DNA from: Dictyophora rubrovolvata | Taxonomy: Eukaryota; Basidiomycota; Agaricomycetes; Phallales; Phallaceae | DNA length: 64,000 nucleotides | Direction of reading: 5' to 3' | NCBI GenBank assembly: GCA_029959195.1 | Contig: CP114123.1 | Span: 682,001-746,000 of the forward strand | Shown: positions 11,464 through 23,421 of the stretch, piece by piece | Layout of the letters: each line of letters begins with the position of its first letter | Position numbering within the stretch: position 1 is the stretch's first letter | The notes under the pieces: model-generated | What the model was told of the DNA's origin: nothing | The model's input: the letters and a program-made list of their open reading frames with translations, nothing else | The model's database searches: none | Program-made: the position numbers and the translations under genes

Positions 11464-12457
11464 GTCTCGGTCAAGAGATGGCGAGTATCTATTACATTGC
11501 TACATTGCAGTTGCCGCATGAGAAAATGTAAATGTGTGGGAATACCAGAAGCAAGTCAGCATATGCTTCGCATGCGCTAGCCTAAAACAATTCCCAAAGT
11601 TAGAACCCAGCGATTTGGGTATGACTGACACTATTTTCAAAGCAAAGCTCGAAAATTACTGACATGTATAGTGAGATGGTAAACAACAGCCCAACTCTGG
11701 CGAACGTGTTTATATAGGTAAAACGGAATGCCTGTTTACTCGTGAGTATAGAATAGACTGATCGTCACAGTGGGTGAAAAGAAAAGTTAGGCCCTGTTCA
11801 TTTTATTCAAACACGATCCTCTTACGCTAGTTTCAAGTTCTGGCGCGGTAACTAGGAGGACCGTATGACTAGAACTTTGCGATGTTTCGCGTCATCGGTG
11901 GATTGTTCGGTCTGACAAGTTTATGTCGACGAGATGAACGTCACGTCAGACTTTCACTAGTACAGTGTCATTTGAATTCATGCGGAAAGAAAGTGCGACA
12001 CGGAACGAATTTCAATCGCTGACTCTTTGAAACGCGAGCAGGAATTTCGACGTCTCTGGGGATAAAACGTTCTGGAATAGCATGAGAGTACGAGGTCTGT
12101 GTACGCCAATACGAAATGGGATAATGAAAAACTTGACTTGAGCTCAAAAAATGCTGGAAGCTTGAAGAGTTTGAAGTTTTCATCCGAATTATTTGAAAAC
12201 AGTGTGACTTAGGTGTGACTTTGACATTGTTCATTGTGCATATGAATTCAACCTCCGCCCCTCGGCATTCTCATATGCCGTACGTTTTTCTGTCTTGCAT
12301 AATGCTGTTCAATATGAGGTCTATTTCTCATTCAACACTAGTGACTTCACGCCAATACAGGAATATATAACAGGCACAGCCTCTCTTTGACAGTTCTCAA
12401 TATGCGTCACCGAGAACAGTGATTCGCACAAGCTTTCTCTTTTCCACCAGAAGTTCA
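11464..12457. other. Divergent promoter region
   Basis: Lies between the minus-strand monooxygenase and the plus-strand kinase, so it should carry both promoters. No gene or repeat recognised; the 88-codon minus-strand frame at 11968-12234 has no protein-like pattern. Confidence 0.5.
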
Positions 12458-13959
12458 ATGTCATTCTCTTCCGAATCGCACGGTTTTCCCCTCCAACCCT
12501 ACAATTCCGTTGAGAAATCTAATGTAGGACGTCGTCATGTCAAACCTCAACCCGTGGGACTTTCCCTTAGTACGCAAACATCCTCCAGTTCAAGGTTTCA
12601 TGATTATACAGAGTTCCGATTACTGCGCGTCATATCAAAAAACAACGTTCCAATTATTCCATCTTCGGATATCGAATTATATACTTCCAACTGGCTTGGG
12701 GACTCTTCGACTCGAAGCGGATTTAGTATGCAGGTCTATAAGGGCGTGTTGAAGCCAACTGGCCAAGCTGTGGCACTGAAGCGCTTCAAAACATATCTCT
12801 ACGATAAGGACGATGATGAAGCATTCAATAAATATGATCAAGCAATCAATGACTTTTCTTTCGAATTGCAGATTCTATCGAAATCTTCTCTTCAAAAACA
12901 CCGAAATATCGTGACTTTGCTCGGCATAACCTTCGATGACGACAATGGTATTTCTCACGAACCACATTTTTCTGTTCCTATATCTATTGTCGAGCTTGCC
13001 CATTCCCAATACCCCGATCTCAGCCTATACTTCAACCGAAACAACAACCATAACCTGCCAGACAAAATATCCTTCGAGACGAGTGCGTCTTTCATCGCAG
13101 ATGTTGCAGATGGCATCGCAGCACTGCACAAACATGATTTAATTCACGCCGACTTGAAGCCCGAAAATATTCTGCTGTTTCCGGATGAGAGCTCTTTAAA
13201 CGGGCTCGTAGCTAAAATCTCAGACTTTGGATTTTCCGGAATGACGACGTACACGTGGAAGGGAGTCCGTGGACCTTTACCAGACAATGTTCCTCGAGGC
13301 GGCACCTGGGAGTGGAACGCTCCCGAGTGTCTTATCAAAGACAGTCGCGTCAATGATCGAACTAGGTTTGATGAACATCCCGTTAACCAGCCTGGCCGCG
13401 ACATATATTCGTTTGGACTCGTTGCATGCTTTATAGCCCTGAATGGGTGCTATCCGCGAAGCTTCGCCGAGAACCTGGACGAAGCCAAGCTCACCGACAC
13501 GATGACAAATATTACTAAGTCTTTGCTATCGACCTACTATGAATCCGACCCAGATACATCCTTCATGGAAAAGCTCCTGTACATAATAGAGAACACCCTC
13601 AATCCACAACCGGAGAAAAGGATGAAGACCCTTGATGATATGCGTGGATTTTTATTCGACGGGTAAACAGATGCTGATCGCAACGCTATATACGACAGGC
13701 TAACAATATTCCTATAGGCAGTCATATTACGAACATCCCGAAGCGAAAGTTTTTGTCCTCGACTTTAACCTTTTCCCCTCTACTGTCCATGAGCTCAAAT
13801 GTAGTGGTCTTTATGATGCTTATTGGGCATCCCCAGTTACTTTTCGTCGCCGTGCCTATGATTGTCTTAAGGACACTACCACGGGACTTTTTCCTATGTA
13901 CATTGACCGAAAGATATTCGAAGAATTAGAAGAAAAAGTAGAAGGAAGTTCTACATGAG
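12458..13959 (+). CDS. Serine/threonine or dual-specificity protein kinase
   Basis: The ATG at 12458 (MSFSSESHGF) is preferred over the in-frame GTG at 12419. Exon 1 runs to about 13664. An intron of about 53 bp (GTAAAC...TATAG) leads to exon 2, which ends at TGA 13957-13959, giving a protein of about 480 residues. Kinase landmarks appear in order: a weak glycine loop (QVYKGVLKPTG), the lysine in VALKRFKTY, the catalytic loop HADLKPENILL (HAD instead of HRD, Asp and Asn kept), DFGFSG and an APE-like GTWEWNAPECL. All catalytic residues are present, so it should be active. About 80 residues after the kinase domain (VLDFNLFPS and on) are unfamiliar. Its 3' end faces the pseudokinase gene with only 28 bp between the stops. 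Confidence 0.85.
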
Positions 13960-13987
13960 CGTTGTGACGTATGTATACATGTTTGGT

Positions 13988-15553
13988 TCATATAGAAATT
14001 TCTTTCAAAGCCCCCAGAATCTTATGAATAAAAACTAAACCCACGATTATACCGTCTGCGTCGAGGAGGGTTTCGGATTCACAAAAACCTTTGTCTAAAC
14101 AATTCAGACATAACAACACAACATCACGGTACTTTTCCCCTAACACCAGCGGAACAAAATCCTCGGCCTTCTTTATCAAAGTTGCTTGAATCTCTTCGGG
14201 GTCCTTTAACGTCTTGGTATTGCTGTTAAAGAACCGACATGTCTCCGCATTAGGTTTATAAGTTACTACACCCTGCCCAGAAATCTCTTCCAATACAAAG
14301 GATTTCCGAAGCGCAATCTCCAGTAATACAACTCCAAGACTGTAAATATCGTGAAGCATATTATAACTGACTTCGAGGTGGTCTCCTTGTCGTTCCGGGT
14401 GCATGTATATGTTCTTTTCCCACTGGTCGGTTCCTCGCCGGTCAGAGTGGTCGGTTTCGAAACGCGCGAAGTCAAAACCCATCAGGACAGCAGTACCAAG
14501 GGTATGTGGATATTTCAAATGAGGATCGTCTGACTCCGGCTCCAATATGAGGATGTTCTCCGGACGTATGTTTTTATGGACAAGCGTTGCCGTATGGACA
14601 TACATGACCGCCGTGGCCAATTCGATTGCTAGGTTGATTCTTTTGGTGAGAGAATGGCGTATGCCACGATTATTTATTGAGGAAGACAATAATTCGCGAA
14701 GCGTACGAGGTTTTGCTATGCCTGTGGGAATCCCGAAAACTAAATCACAGCAGTGCGGGAAGGCTATGAAACCTTGACAGGGAATGATGCCCATCTCCAG
14801 ACTCGTCCCAGAGAGAATTCGAGCCAATTCCCTAAATTTCTGGAACGTGAACTCCGTTCCGGAGGTGTTGTAATGTCTTTCAACGAGTAAGTATTGCTGA
14901 TTAGAATCTGAAGGCTCTAAATAACGAATGTTTGAGCCGTTAAATAAGAGGCTTGACGATCCCACGGGAAGATCTCCAGTCTCCATACGAAGCTTCTTGG
15001 CGCTCGAGTCCTTCAAAGAGTCGACAATTGCCCTCTTTAAGTTTTGGACCATAGCCAAGGCAGGGGCTTTGTTAACGTGTTCTTCCACCTTATTGTCCAC
15101 TTTACTACCTCCGAAAAGGACTGCATAGTGCAACGATCGCAAGAAAATATCCTGACACCTGTTCACGTCACGTAAACCTTTTTCGAAAGCAGATCTGCCA
15201 TATAAGGTAAACCAGACTTTCCGAAGGTTTCCTTCATCGTCAAACGCACGATTGGCCAATTGCACTGTGACCTCTGAAGCAGTATTGAGCTGGATCAACG
15301 CCATTTGAAGCGTTTCGTGAAGAGGAGGTAACAAGAACGGGGAAATATCTCTGACGAAGACTAAAGACGCTTCTAATTGATTGGAATATATCCGGTATTC
15401 ATCGGTCAGCCCTCTGAGAATTACTCCTGCGTTCTTGAACGTGGATATTTTCTCGCGCAATCTCGTGGAATAGTTTATGGAGTTGTCGATCAAGGCGGGT
15501 AGAGAAAGAATGAGACCTGTCAGCCCAAGGGCCGGCCCTAGAGATAAAGCCAT
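13988..15553 (-). CDS. Pseudokinase with N-terminal helical (HeLo/4HB-like) region
   Basis: A single 521-codon exon starting MALSLGPALGLTGLILSLP. Residues 1 to about 160 are predicted helical, with a hydrophobic N-terminal segment like those of fungal HeLo-like domains. Residues about 220-510 form a kinase-like fold: the catalytic loop reads HKNIRPENILI, so the HRD aspartate is replaced by Asn, and the DFG position reads MGFDFAR. Both changes argue against catalysis. DIYSLGVVLLEIAL matches the helix-F region of kinases. Fungal and plant proteins pairing a helical membrane-active domain with a pseudokinase, and animal MLKL, share this layout; that parallel is inference. It converges with the kinase at 12458-13959. 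An upstream GT...AG intron at about 15570-15618 probably lies in the 5' UTR. Confidence 0.8.
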   Translation of the reverse strand: MALSLGPALGLTGLILSLPALIDNSINYSTRLREKISTFKNAGVILRGLTDEYRIYSNQLEASLVFVRDISPFLLPPLHETLQMALIQLNTASEVTVQLANRAFDDEGNLRKVWFTLYGRSAFEKGLRDVNRCQDIFLRSLHYAVLFGGSKVDNKVEEHVNKAPALAMVQNLKRAIVDSLKDSSAKKLRMETGDLPVGSSSLLFNGSNIRYLEPSDSNQQYLLVERHYNTSGTEFTFQKFRELARILSGTSLEMGIIPCQGFIAFPHCCDLVFGIPTGIAKPRTLRELLSSSINNRGIRHSLTKRINLAIELATAVMYVHTATLVHKNIRPENILILEPESDDPHLKYPHTLGTAVLMGFDFARFETDHSDRRGTDQWEKNIYMHPERQGDHLEVSYNMLHDIYSLGVVLLEIALRKSFVLEEISGQGVVTYKPNAETCRFFNSNTKTLKDPEEIQATLIKKAEDFVPLVLGEKYRDVVLLCLNCLDKGFCESETLLDADGIIVGLVFIHKILGALKEISI

Positions 15554-16829
15554 AATGATATCGCAGCTGCACTAGTAAGTTGCCAGTGGCTGCAGAGAAA
15601 AGTGAAGATGACTTACCTAGAGACAGAGGGCTAGGCGTGGGTTCACTGTTGGATAACTGCATGTTTATTATAACAATCACAAAGGTCGGGATTTTCCGCT
15701 ATTGACAGAAGCACAGCTTTTCCTTTATGGAGCTGTGCCGAATTCATGCATCATAGCCTTAGATCAGGCTGCATGGTCTATTCTCATTAATTGGGTCAAT
15801 TAAACCAAGAAGCATATCATAACAATCATTTACGGGTAACTAAACTAATTGATGGCAACAATTCCACATGACACATTGACAGATGCACTGACCCGATCCG
15901 GCCATACCCGCCAGACAAGTGTCCAGTATTTCTGCATGTATGGCTGTTATATACAATTTTGACACACACATGGTATCATAAAGACCGCCTTAGCCTTGGG
16001 ATGCCTTGGGAGTTTAGGCACCATCAAGAGGAGTAGGGCCTAGGCATCCGACTTGCATTCAAGCCATAGAGGCGCAGTGCTCAGTCAACACCCATCCCTG
16101 GGCCCTAAATTCCGAGAAAAGATCATCTTTATTTCATATGCGCTCTTTAATGCGGGTGGAAAACACTTATATGTGGAATAACAAACAGGGAGTATTAGAT
16201 ACAGCATTGGTTATTGTTCCCTCCGCCGGTAAGTCAGGTAGGTCTTGTTTCGCTATTGCATCCGGCCTGAAAATTAGTCCCACAAGATGGTATTCAAGCC
16301 TCTGGTATCGAGCATCAATGGATATGCTGGCCGGCTCTCGAGGGTCAAGTATTATTATGCAGCGGCTCCCAAGTGCCAACCGTTCAAGTTCTATTGGCTA
16401 GGTGCGCGTCCACACAGACGTTAGGGTACATTTCAGACTCGTGAGTCACTTTGTCAAAAAGAAAATATATCACTCAATAAAGGCCGAGGTGGTGAGTATG
16501 TCCATTATTGAACGTTCCGCCAACGGTCGCTTTACTCCGAACAAAAGGAGGATCCTCAACGGTTCATTGACGCCGGAAAAAGAAAGGGCCTCAGGTAAAA
16601 AGCCCAGGTTAAAAAATGATAAAGATACTTTTTTACTTATGAAATGTTGCGATCGTTAAAAATAATATGACATTGTGCAAGTTGGTCAATGTAAATGGAA
16701 TGTCCGTTGCATGCAAGAGCGTTTCTAGCACGCATATATGTGCAATGTAATTCAACTTCATATAAAAAAACTCCGATAATGAAGCACATATTCCATCAGG
16801 ATGAGGAACTCAAACACACAAGAAGCTGG
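15554..16829. other. Spacer with a diverged repeat
   Basis: No gene recognised. It holds one copy of an approximately 88-bp repeat (16119-16205). Open frames at 16138-16401 and 16402-16659 on the plus strand lack protein-like character; the second ends in a Lys-rich stretch and could be a small unknown gene at most. Confidence 0.4.
16119..16205 (+). repeat. Diverged direct repeat, left copy (flanks NmrA-like gene)
   Basis: Shares the order ATTTCATATG, GCTCTT, AAACACTTATA and GGAGTAT.AGATAC with 18538-18625, with small gaps. Similarity is about three quarters by eye. Both copies lie in the same orientation and flank the gene at 16830-18031. Confidence 0.55.
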
Positions 16830-18031
16830 CTAATTCTTTCTAGAAGGATAGACAATACCATCGGATTCAGATCCACCCTCATAAAACTCCTTTGCAAACT
16901 CTTCCAGGCTGAAGGGTTCGAAGCTACCGGGATACAAAACGCGAGCATCTAGGTATCCTAATTTATTCGTTACCCCTACCGTGTTTTCTCCATCCACGAA
17001 CATAATGTGATGAGCGACATGCATGGTTTCCATACCGAGCGTCACACGGGATGGAGCGAGTTCATAGTTCTTCTGGGCTTCTTCAAGTCTGTTGAAATAT
17101 TCCTCTGCAGTGATCTGCCAGTGAATACAATTAGCAAAAATTAAGTCACACAAACCGTGAACGTCGTCGTCGTCGGACTTACGAAAACCCTGTTAGCACG
17201 CATATTCCCTCCCTCCTTTGAAACCTTTTCAGCAACATCATAAATATCATTCAAAGAAACTTCATCTCCACAACCAAACACCTGCTGATTGAGCGTTCGG
17301 GGATCGTCGAGCACAAGTGTGACTAAGCGACCTATATCAATGCGAGAAGTGACGGCAGTCTTGACGTTTCCAGTCCCGATAAACCAGTACGAGCGTTCGG
17401 CTAAGTATCCTTGGTCTGAAGATGGGTATGGAAGGATGAGATCCATCCACCAGCCGACGTTGATGTATGTGTAAGGAAGGTTGAGCTGTTTTACGAGTGT
17501 GCGTATCTCAATTTGCTATTAAGGTGTGTTTCAGCTCCAAAAGTCATTGTCAACGGGGTAGGCAGCCTACATTATTCAAAACCGAACTTCTTCTTGAAAT
17601 ATCACCAAATAAATGAACAATCGCAAACTCCGAAGGAACGGCGCGTTTGATACTCTTACACCTCGAAGCCGCGACAAGAATCTTCTTTTGCTTATCAATA
17701 ATAAGACTCGAGACCATGATAACGAGTATTTCTATCCCTTTCAGAATTCGGTTTTCGAATTCTTCTACGCTGTCTTCGATTATATCTCCCAACCGGATTT
17801 CAGCTCCTTTTTGTTTAAGCTTCAAAATTCGAGGTTTGTTTTGTGATTCTGGACGACATAGCAGAATCACATTCTAATAAATAATGAACGCTTATCTCTA
17901 GTAGTACCTGCTCAGTAACAAAAACGTACAAATTTTTCAGATTCGAGCAGAGCAGTTGAAACCGGAAACCCAGTATTGCCACCACCTCCCACCACGAGGA
18001 GAGTGGGTTTAGATTCGAACAAAGAAGACAT
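16830..18031 (-). CDS. NmrA-like / isoflavone-reductase-type NAD(P)-binding protein
   Basis: The start ATG at 18031 gives MSSLFESKPTLLVVGGGGNTG, the glycine-rich Rossmann motif near the N-terminus. The second exon (about 17600-17870) has VILLCRPESQNKPRI, GAEIRLGDI and KRAVPSEF, a conserved block in isoflavone-reductase relatives. Later exons include GWWMDLILPYP, RIDIGRLVTLVLDDP and a C-terminal EEFAKEFYEGGSESD ending at 16830. At least four exons separated by short introns are needed. Members act as NAD(P)H-dependent reductases or as redox sensors of the NmrA type; which applies here is not visible. An in-frame ATG at 18139 exists, but it would prepend sequence that does not look conserved. 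Confidence 0.78.
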
Positions 18032-18922
18032 CAGAGATGAATTGATGACAGATGACCTGGTGAGTTCTATTTTCTTACAATCCCTTTCCTTAAATATCGT
18101 GCCAGTTCCACTACCACCATCTTCAACGTCAAGAGACAAAAAAGGCTTGCCGTCGACGCGTCACCGCGTCACCGACCGTCGATGTGATATGTGCCTACTT
18201 GAGAAACCGTCGAATTACACTGATCAATAAATCTATCAATTTTGAATTTTTCAGGCCAGGTTTGTTCGCTTTAGTCCTTTTTTGGATGTCACAATCTGTC
18301 ACAATCCACAACCAGTTTCCTTTTTAACTTTTTTTCGGCGACGGGGCAAATGTCTTCAGAGCCTTACATATTTTCAGTCAGAACGCTGGGAAATCCGAAG
18401 AATACGGGTTTCAAATCCGCTTGAGGTGATGTCATATTTCACGGTTTTGACACATCAAGTTTCGGTCATAGGTAATTACAACATCAGGGAAAAAAGCTCG
18501 TTCTACGTCGGGCTATGTAGCCTACATAGCGCTTGTATCATCTTCATTTCATATGTGCTCTTCAAGCAATGCTCTTTAAGATGGATGGCAAACACTTATA
18601 CGGACAAGGAGTATCAGATACGCCGATAGTCGGGATGCCTGTGCATCGTATTCACATCTGTGCACAAAGGCATTATGCGGTGCTTCAGCTTTATATTGCC
18701 AAAGAATTGCGATGAATACTGGGCAATTACATATAAATGTGTCCTGGGGCCGAAGACATCGTGAATTCCGCCCACCACTCACGTAGCCTGAGTACGAATG
18801 CTATTCAGTGATATGCTGCGTAGTGCGAACACATCGCTCGCATCAAAGTTTATTTTCCATTGAGATCAGGACTGTTCAGTCACTGTACAAAAATTACGCA
18901 CAGAAATATTTTAGTTCTGATT
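18032..18922. other. Spacer with a diverged repeat
   Basis: Carries the promoter side of the NmrA-like gene and the second copy of the flanking repeat (18538-18625). No gene recognised. Confidence 0.5.
18538..18625 (+). repeat. Diverged direct repeat, right copy (flanks NmrA-like gene)
   Basis: Partner of 16119-16205, same orientation, with a roughly 10-nt insertion after the GTGCTCTT block relative to the left copy. Confidence 0.55.
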
Positions 18923-20638
18923 TTAGTTCTGATCAGGCAGGATGCCATTCACTGGGACTGGCATATTGAATCCGACATTGTCGTGATCGCCACTTTCTAT
19001 ATCTGTCACCGTCACGTCTATATCTTCAAGACTGGCCAATTCCACACGTATAGATTGATGAACACGCTGAAGTACGTTTGAGAATTGAAGTGTTGGTAAG
19101 GATGTGATATTGGCCTCGATTTTATGAGAATTAACGTGGCGTAGATCTAGTGTAAAATCGGCTACAAGAATGCTTGACAAACTTACGGCGGAAATGAGGT
19201 TAGCGGACGCCAATCGAGATGTATGAACTCTTACGCATTTTGGAAAAAAGTGAAACTTTGTATTATCAGAGAGGCTGAAGACTGAATCAAGTTGGATGAT
19301 CTCAGCGGTGTGATTGAAACAAATAAAAAGGGAGCGATTACACTTTGAACGGGAACCTAAAGGGGAGATAATGGTTTGCATTCATAAACCAATTCAGATC
19401 TTATCTTTAATACTTACTACTGGTACGATTAAAGTTGTGACGGAAATAAAAACGACGAAGCTTATCAATAAAAGCTCATGAATGGTATAGTGATGGCCCA
19501 GAAATTGATTACATACCAAAATCTCGTTATACCTAAACGTTTCCTGTTAAAGTCTTTCTATTTAGGAGCCACGAGTACGTACCCTGAGTAATGAGTATGG
19601 AGACAAGATTATGACCACTGCTTTGAATCCCGACTTCATGTTTTAATCTCCATGTACCCCAAACCTTCCACATGATGACAAAAAATATGAGAACGTCTGT
19701 GTAAATTACGATAATATTATTGGCAAGTGTGGTTTTGACGTCTTCAGCTAACACATTAATTTCAAAAAATGAGCTCGGCGTTCGAAACTGAACATGAATT
19801 TTGAAGCATACTGGAGAGACTAAAGTTTGAAAACTCTGTGAATTCATAATAAGGCAAAGGTGTGAGTCACTAACGTTGTAAGGCATCCAGGGAATGCTAT
19901 TATTCCTACACAAAAGTGAGATATTTCGAGTTATTATTCGAAACTTTCTTTACCATATAACTCCAAAATTAAGCCGGGAAAAAGACCAAAGGCTAAAGCT
20001 GTGGTAATAATTTTACCTCCTTGACACATTGCGTATGCTCGAGCAACCAACAAGCCTGAGATGACGGTTTAATGTGCTTTAAAAAACTCAACAACGTAGA
20101 ACACGCACCTTGAACACCAGCATACGACAGAAGAGCCATGGAGTTTGATGCATTGGTAAGTATATTACAAGGTCTGTATGTCTCTTTGATTCTTGCGAAC
20201 GTAATTTATTAATAAGAACTTTTACCTTCCGAGCTTCAATGTCATTAGAGAAATGCGTAGTATATATGTAGTATCCCTGACTTACAGGAATGAAGTTTAG
20301 TGCAAAATCAAGTGCTTGCTGAATAATACTCCCATATCTTGTGAAAATGTATAACAATGTAGGCAGACTGAACGACTTATTCCATATATGCTCTATTTCT
20401 TGTGGGAACTTCAGCAGAGCGGCATATGAAAGAAGTGCTGCACGCGTTTCATAATGAATTTTTGTTCTTTGGGGATTTGGATTGCTCACCTAGACAAATA
20501 ATAGAGATCAAGTTGTCGATATAGCTAATATTCATTGAGTTTATTATCAAATATGAAAACAAATACATACACTTCGTAAGCCTCCTGGATAACGGCGTTT
20601 ATGATTCCAGCGGTTGTGTTGTTAATTGTACTGTTCAT
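18923..20638 (-). CDS. DUF6533-type multi-pass membrane protein, copy B
   Basis: The start at 20638 is followed by MNSTINNTTAGIINAV and an intron. Exon 2 reads VSNPNPQRTKIHYETRAALL and the signature EIEHIWNKSFSLPTLLYIF (about 20350-20420). Later membrane segments include the motif WKVWGTWRLKHE near 19630-19690. The last exon contains ADFTLDLRHVNSHKIEAN and a tail ending NGILPDQN at 18923. It is one of the two best-preserved copies; I saw no disrupted frame but did not verify every splice site. Function of the family is unknown. The N-terminus has Asn-rich putative glycosylation sites (NNTT), consistent with an outside-facing N-terminus. Confidence 0.7.
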
Positions 20639-22050
20639 ATTATCGAGGGCGGCGATCTACGATAATGAGGTGAATTTAAAATGTCAAAACGTACTGGCCC
20701 TTTGATATAGGAGCCACAATCATTGAACGACTGGAATAGTCATGCATTGAGGCCGGATCCGAAGCGCAACACCACAACTAGTCGCAATCAAGGAACAGAA
20801 TCAACTTGAGCGGTGTTGTTAATGAGAAGCTGATCCTGACATGACAACGACGACGTTGATATGAATTTCTTTATAAGGGAAGTACGTAGAACTTATGATG
20901 GTAAGTGATCCCAGTAACCAAAATACGACGTCAACTCTGGCCTACTCTGGCGTGCCGACTCAAGCTCGGAGTATAATTTCGTTTTCTCTCCGAAAATTTG
21001 ATGCTAATGGTAACGAGATCAGCCGGACTTAGGTGCTGATAGACTGTTAGGCGCAGTTAGCGAGTTTATCTCATATGAACCGGATCCATCAGTTCTGTAA
21101 ATGAGAATTTGATAGGGTTATATCGGATTGATAGATCAAAATGATTGAATTTGTAGCATTAAGTAGACTCTGTCGGCGGGCGAGGGTTTGTGGCATGTGT
21201 CAATGACGAAAGCCCTGCCAAGGGACGGGACATTGCGAAGTTTTTTGCAAGCAGCGTATTGTACTGTCTGTTAGATTCAAAGTCAAATCATGACCAGGGA
21301 GCTATAAAAGACGAATCATATTGACTCAAAAGCACAAGAAGGATTGAATAAAATACGTCAGACGGATGTTAACGTCCGCGAATCAGCAGACCTGACGCAG
21401 AAAGAGCGATAATCAGGATACTTTGCGCTAACTTTGAGAGCACCACACTACCATTTTGATCTCATAGCAACCGTTTCCTGATTTCGAAATTTAATCAAGG
21501 TAATATCTATGTTTCCCTTGATGAGCATATTCCTTGAATCGTATGCGTGGTCTAGTAACTCATGAGGATGGTGATATTGACAGAACGTCTGGTGTTTTGG
21601 ACACGTACGGACTTTTGTTCACTTTGCCATCACCACATATTGGTTTAGTCGGTCACTGAAAGCCTTCTCGCTGACATATTCGTAATTAGCAGGGTTATAT
21701 CGGCTGTTTAAAAGAGATGATCACTTACACGACTGGTCAACCGATATGACCACTTGATGTCGATTGATTTAAAATCGCATAATTCGTTTGTCCACTATTC
21801 GCTGACTCGGAGTACCTGCCATTACACAAAAAACGACTCTGATCAACAGCGATCCATCTTCTTTCCGAAGCTGTTTAGCTACTTAAAGTATTCTTGAGAT
21901 TGGATATGATCACTATATGCGTTGCCGTAGCAGAGCAAAAACTCCCGCCATCAAGTCTGATGGAGAGTGGCTATCGCACCATCAAGAGAAGTTAATTCGA
22001 CCCCTCTGATATGCATGCCAGTGTGAAGACCTGGTCTGACCTTCAATATC
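20639..22050. other. AT-rich spacer upstream of the large transposon
   Basis: No open frame of note on either strand for about 1.4 kb and no repeat family that I recognise. It contains the promoter of DUF6533 copy B. Confidence 0.5.
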
Positions 22051-22093
22051 GTGTCGCAAAAATCGAAATAGGTTTATTTATCATTATAAACCT
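22051..22093 (+). repeat. Left terminal inverted repeat with subterminal motifs
   Basis: GTGTCGCAAAAA at 22051-22062, then AGGTTTA at 22070-22076 facing TAAACCT at 22087-22093. Confidence 0.7.
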
Positions 22094-23421
22094 AAAAAAG
22101 CTTGTCAGGCGCCGAGGCAATTTATTAACCGTAAATTTTTAACTCAAGGCACCAACAAACCTAAGGACGGAATTATTAACTAAAAACTTGGATAATTTTG
22201 GGACGAGGTCAATTTTTAAGTCATTTACTGCAACTCAAGGTTAAATATCGGCCGGTTTAGTTTTTGAACACTCGCTCAAGATAATTAGTATAACGAGTAG
22301 ATTATTTTATGTTGCTTTGGTTATTATACGACACAATGTGTTAATAAACTTCAGTATGTTCAGACAAGGATTATAAAGTCAACGTTTTGTTATTAGATTC
22401 TAAATCGCCGCTTATCTATCTACTTTATAAACATTTGTGGATTACATAATCACATCCAGCTATCAAAACTTCAACGACTAGAACTATAAAAGCGATGTGC
22501 AGTGGACCTGAGTGAGCGATGAAAATCCAAGTACCCTGTGAAATTAATTGGATTTATAGATCGAGTGAGTTAAATGCATACCTAATCGAATAATATTACG
22601 TGCGACGTGATAGTCTAGCAAGGAGTCTACTTGAAAGACATTAATTTTCACCACAGCCCCAATGAGACGGCAAATTACTTACCTTACCTCCTGAAAATGA
22701 AGCCTGAAAATCTGATAAAATTTCGTTAGTATAATTGTGAATTGATAAACATGCACAGGACACATTACCGGGAGGGAAGAGCTTGAGGCATGAGGATCAC
22801 ATTCTTGTTTTCAAAATAATCGAGCGATGCCTGTGTTTGATCTAGCTTGTGACATAAGCTTGCAAAAAGAGATGTACGGTGCTACACACAGAAACATCTC
22901 CAATGAGCGACGTTGCTCATCAAAAAGAGCCGGTCCGCTAATCAAGTCCAAGTCAAGTATCATGGACTGACACACCCAATTTAAATGCGGAAACCTAGCA
23001 AAAATAAATTAAACTGAAAGGTTCCAGCCTGGGAGATGAAATGGCACACTTCTTTTTGAAGTCTTTGATCTTGGGGTTATTCGTTTGGAAAGATTGCTGC
23101 AATAGAAATGAGATGCGTAGGAGACTTTCTGATAGTAGAAAAGTGTTAACATACATTAAAATTGCATATTGGAACACTCCAATATCTATCCATTCTAATA
23201 AAAATTGTCGAGGAATGCTATATAAAATGTATAAATGACTTACTGGGATTGTTCACTGCTGAATCTCATAACGGTGATGGTATGATAGTAGCAGGAGAAA
23301 GGAGAAAAGCGGAGCGTGAAAAAAAAAACTTCAGCCGCTAGAAAGGAACTTGTGATCGGGCGTCTATTCTGAACCGTGCTTGAGCCAAATAAACCAAAAT
23401 TCAAAGCTCAACATTCGTATC
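22094..23421. other. Non-coding left part of the transposon
   Basis: About 1.3 kb of very AT-rich DNA with no protein-like frame. It probably holds subterminal binding sites and the promoter of the small accessory gene. Confidence 0.45.

Noticed and set aside
12419-12457. Earlier start for the kinase at 12419
   Set aside because: It is a GTG codon; the first in-frame ATG is 12458. The ATG at 12402 is in another frame.
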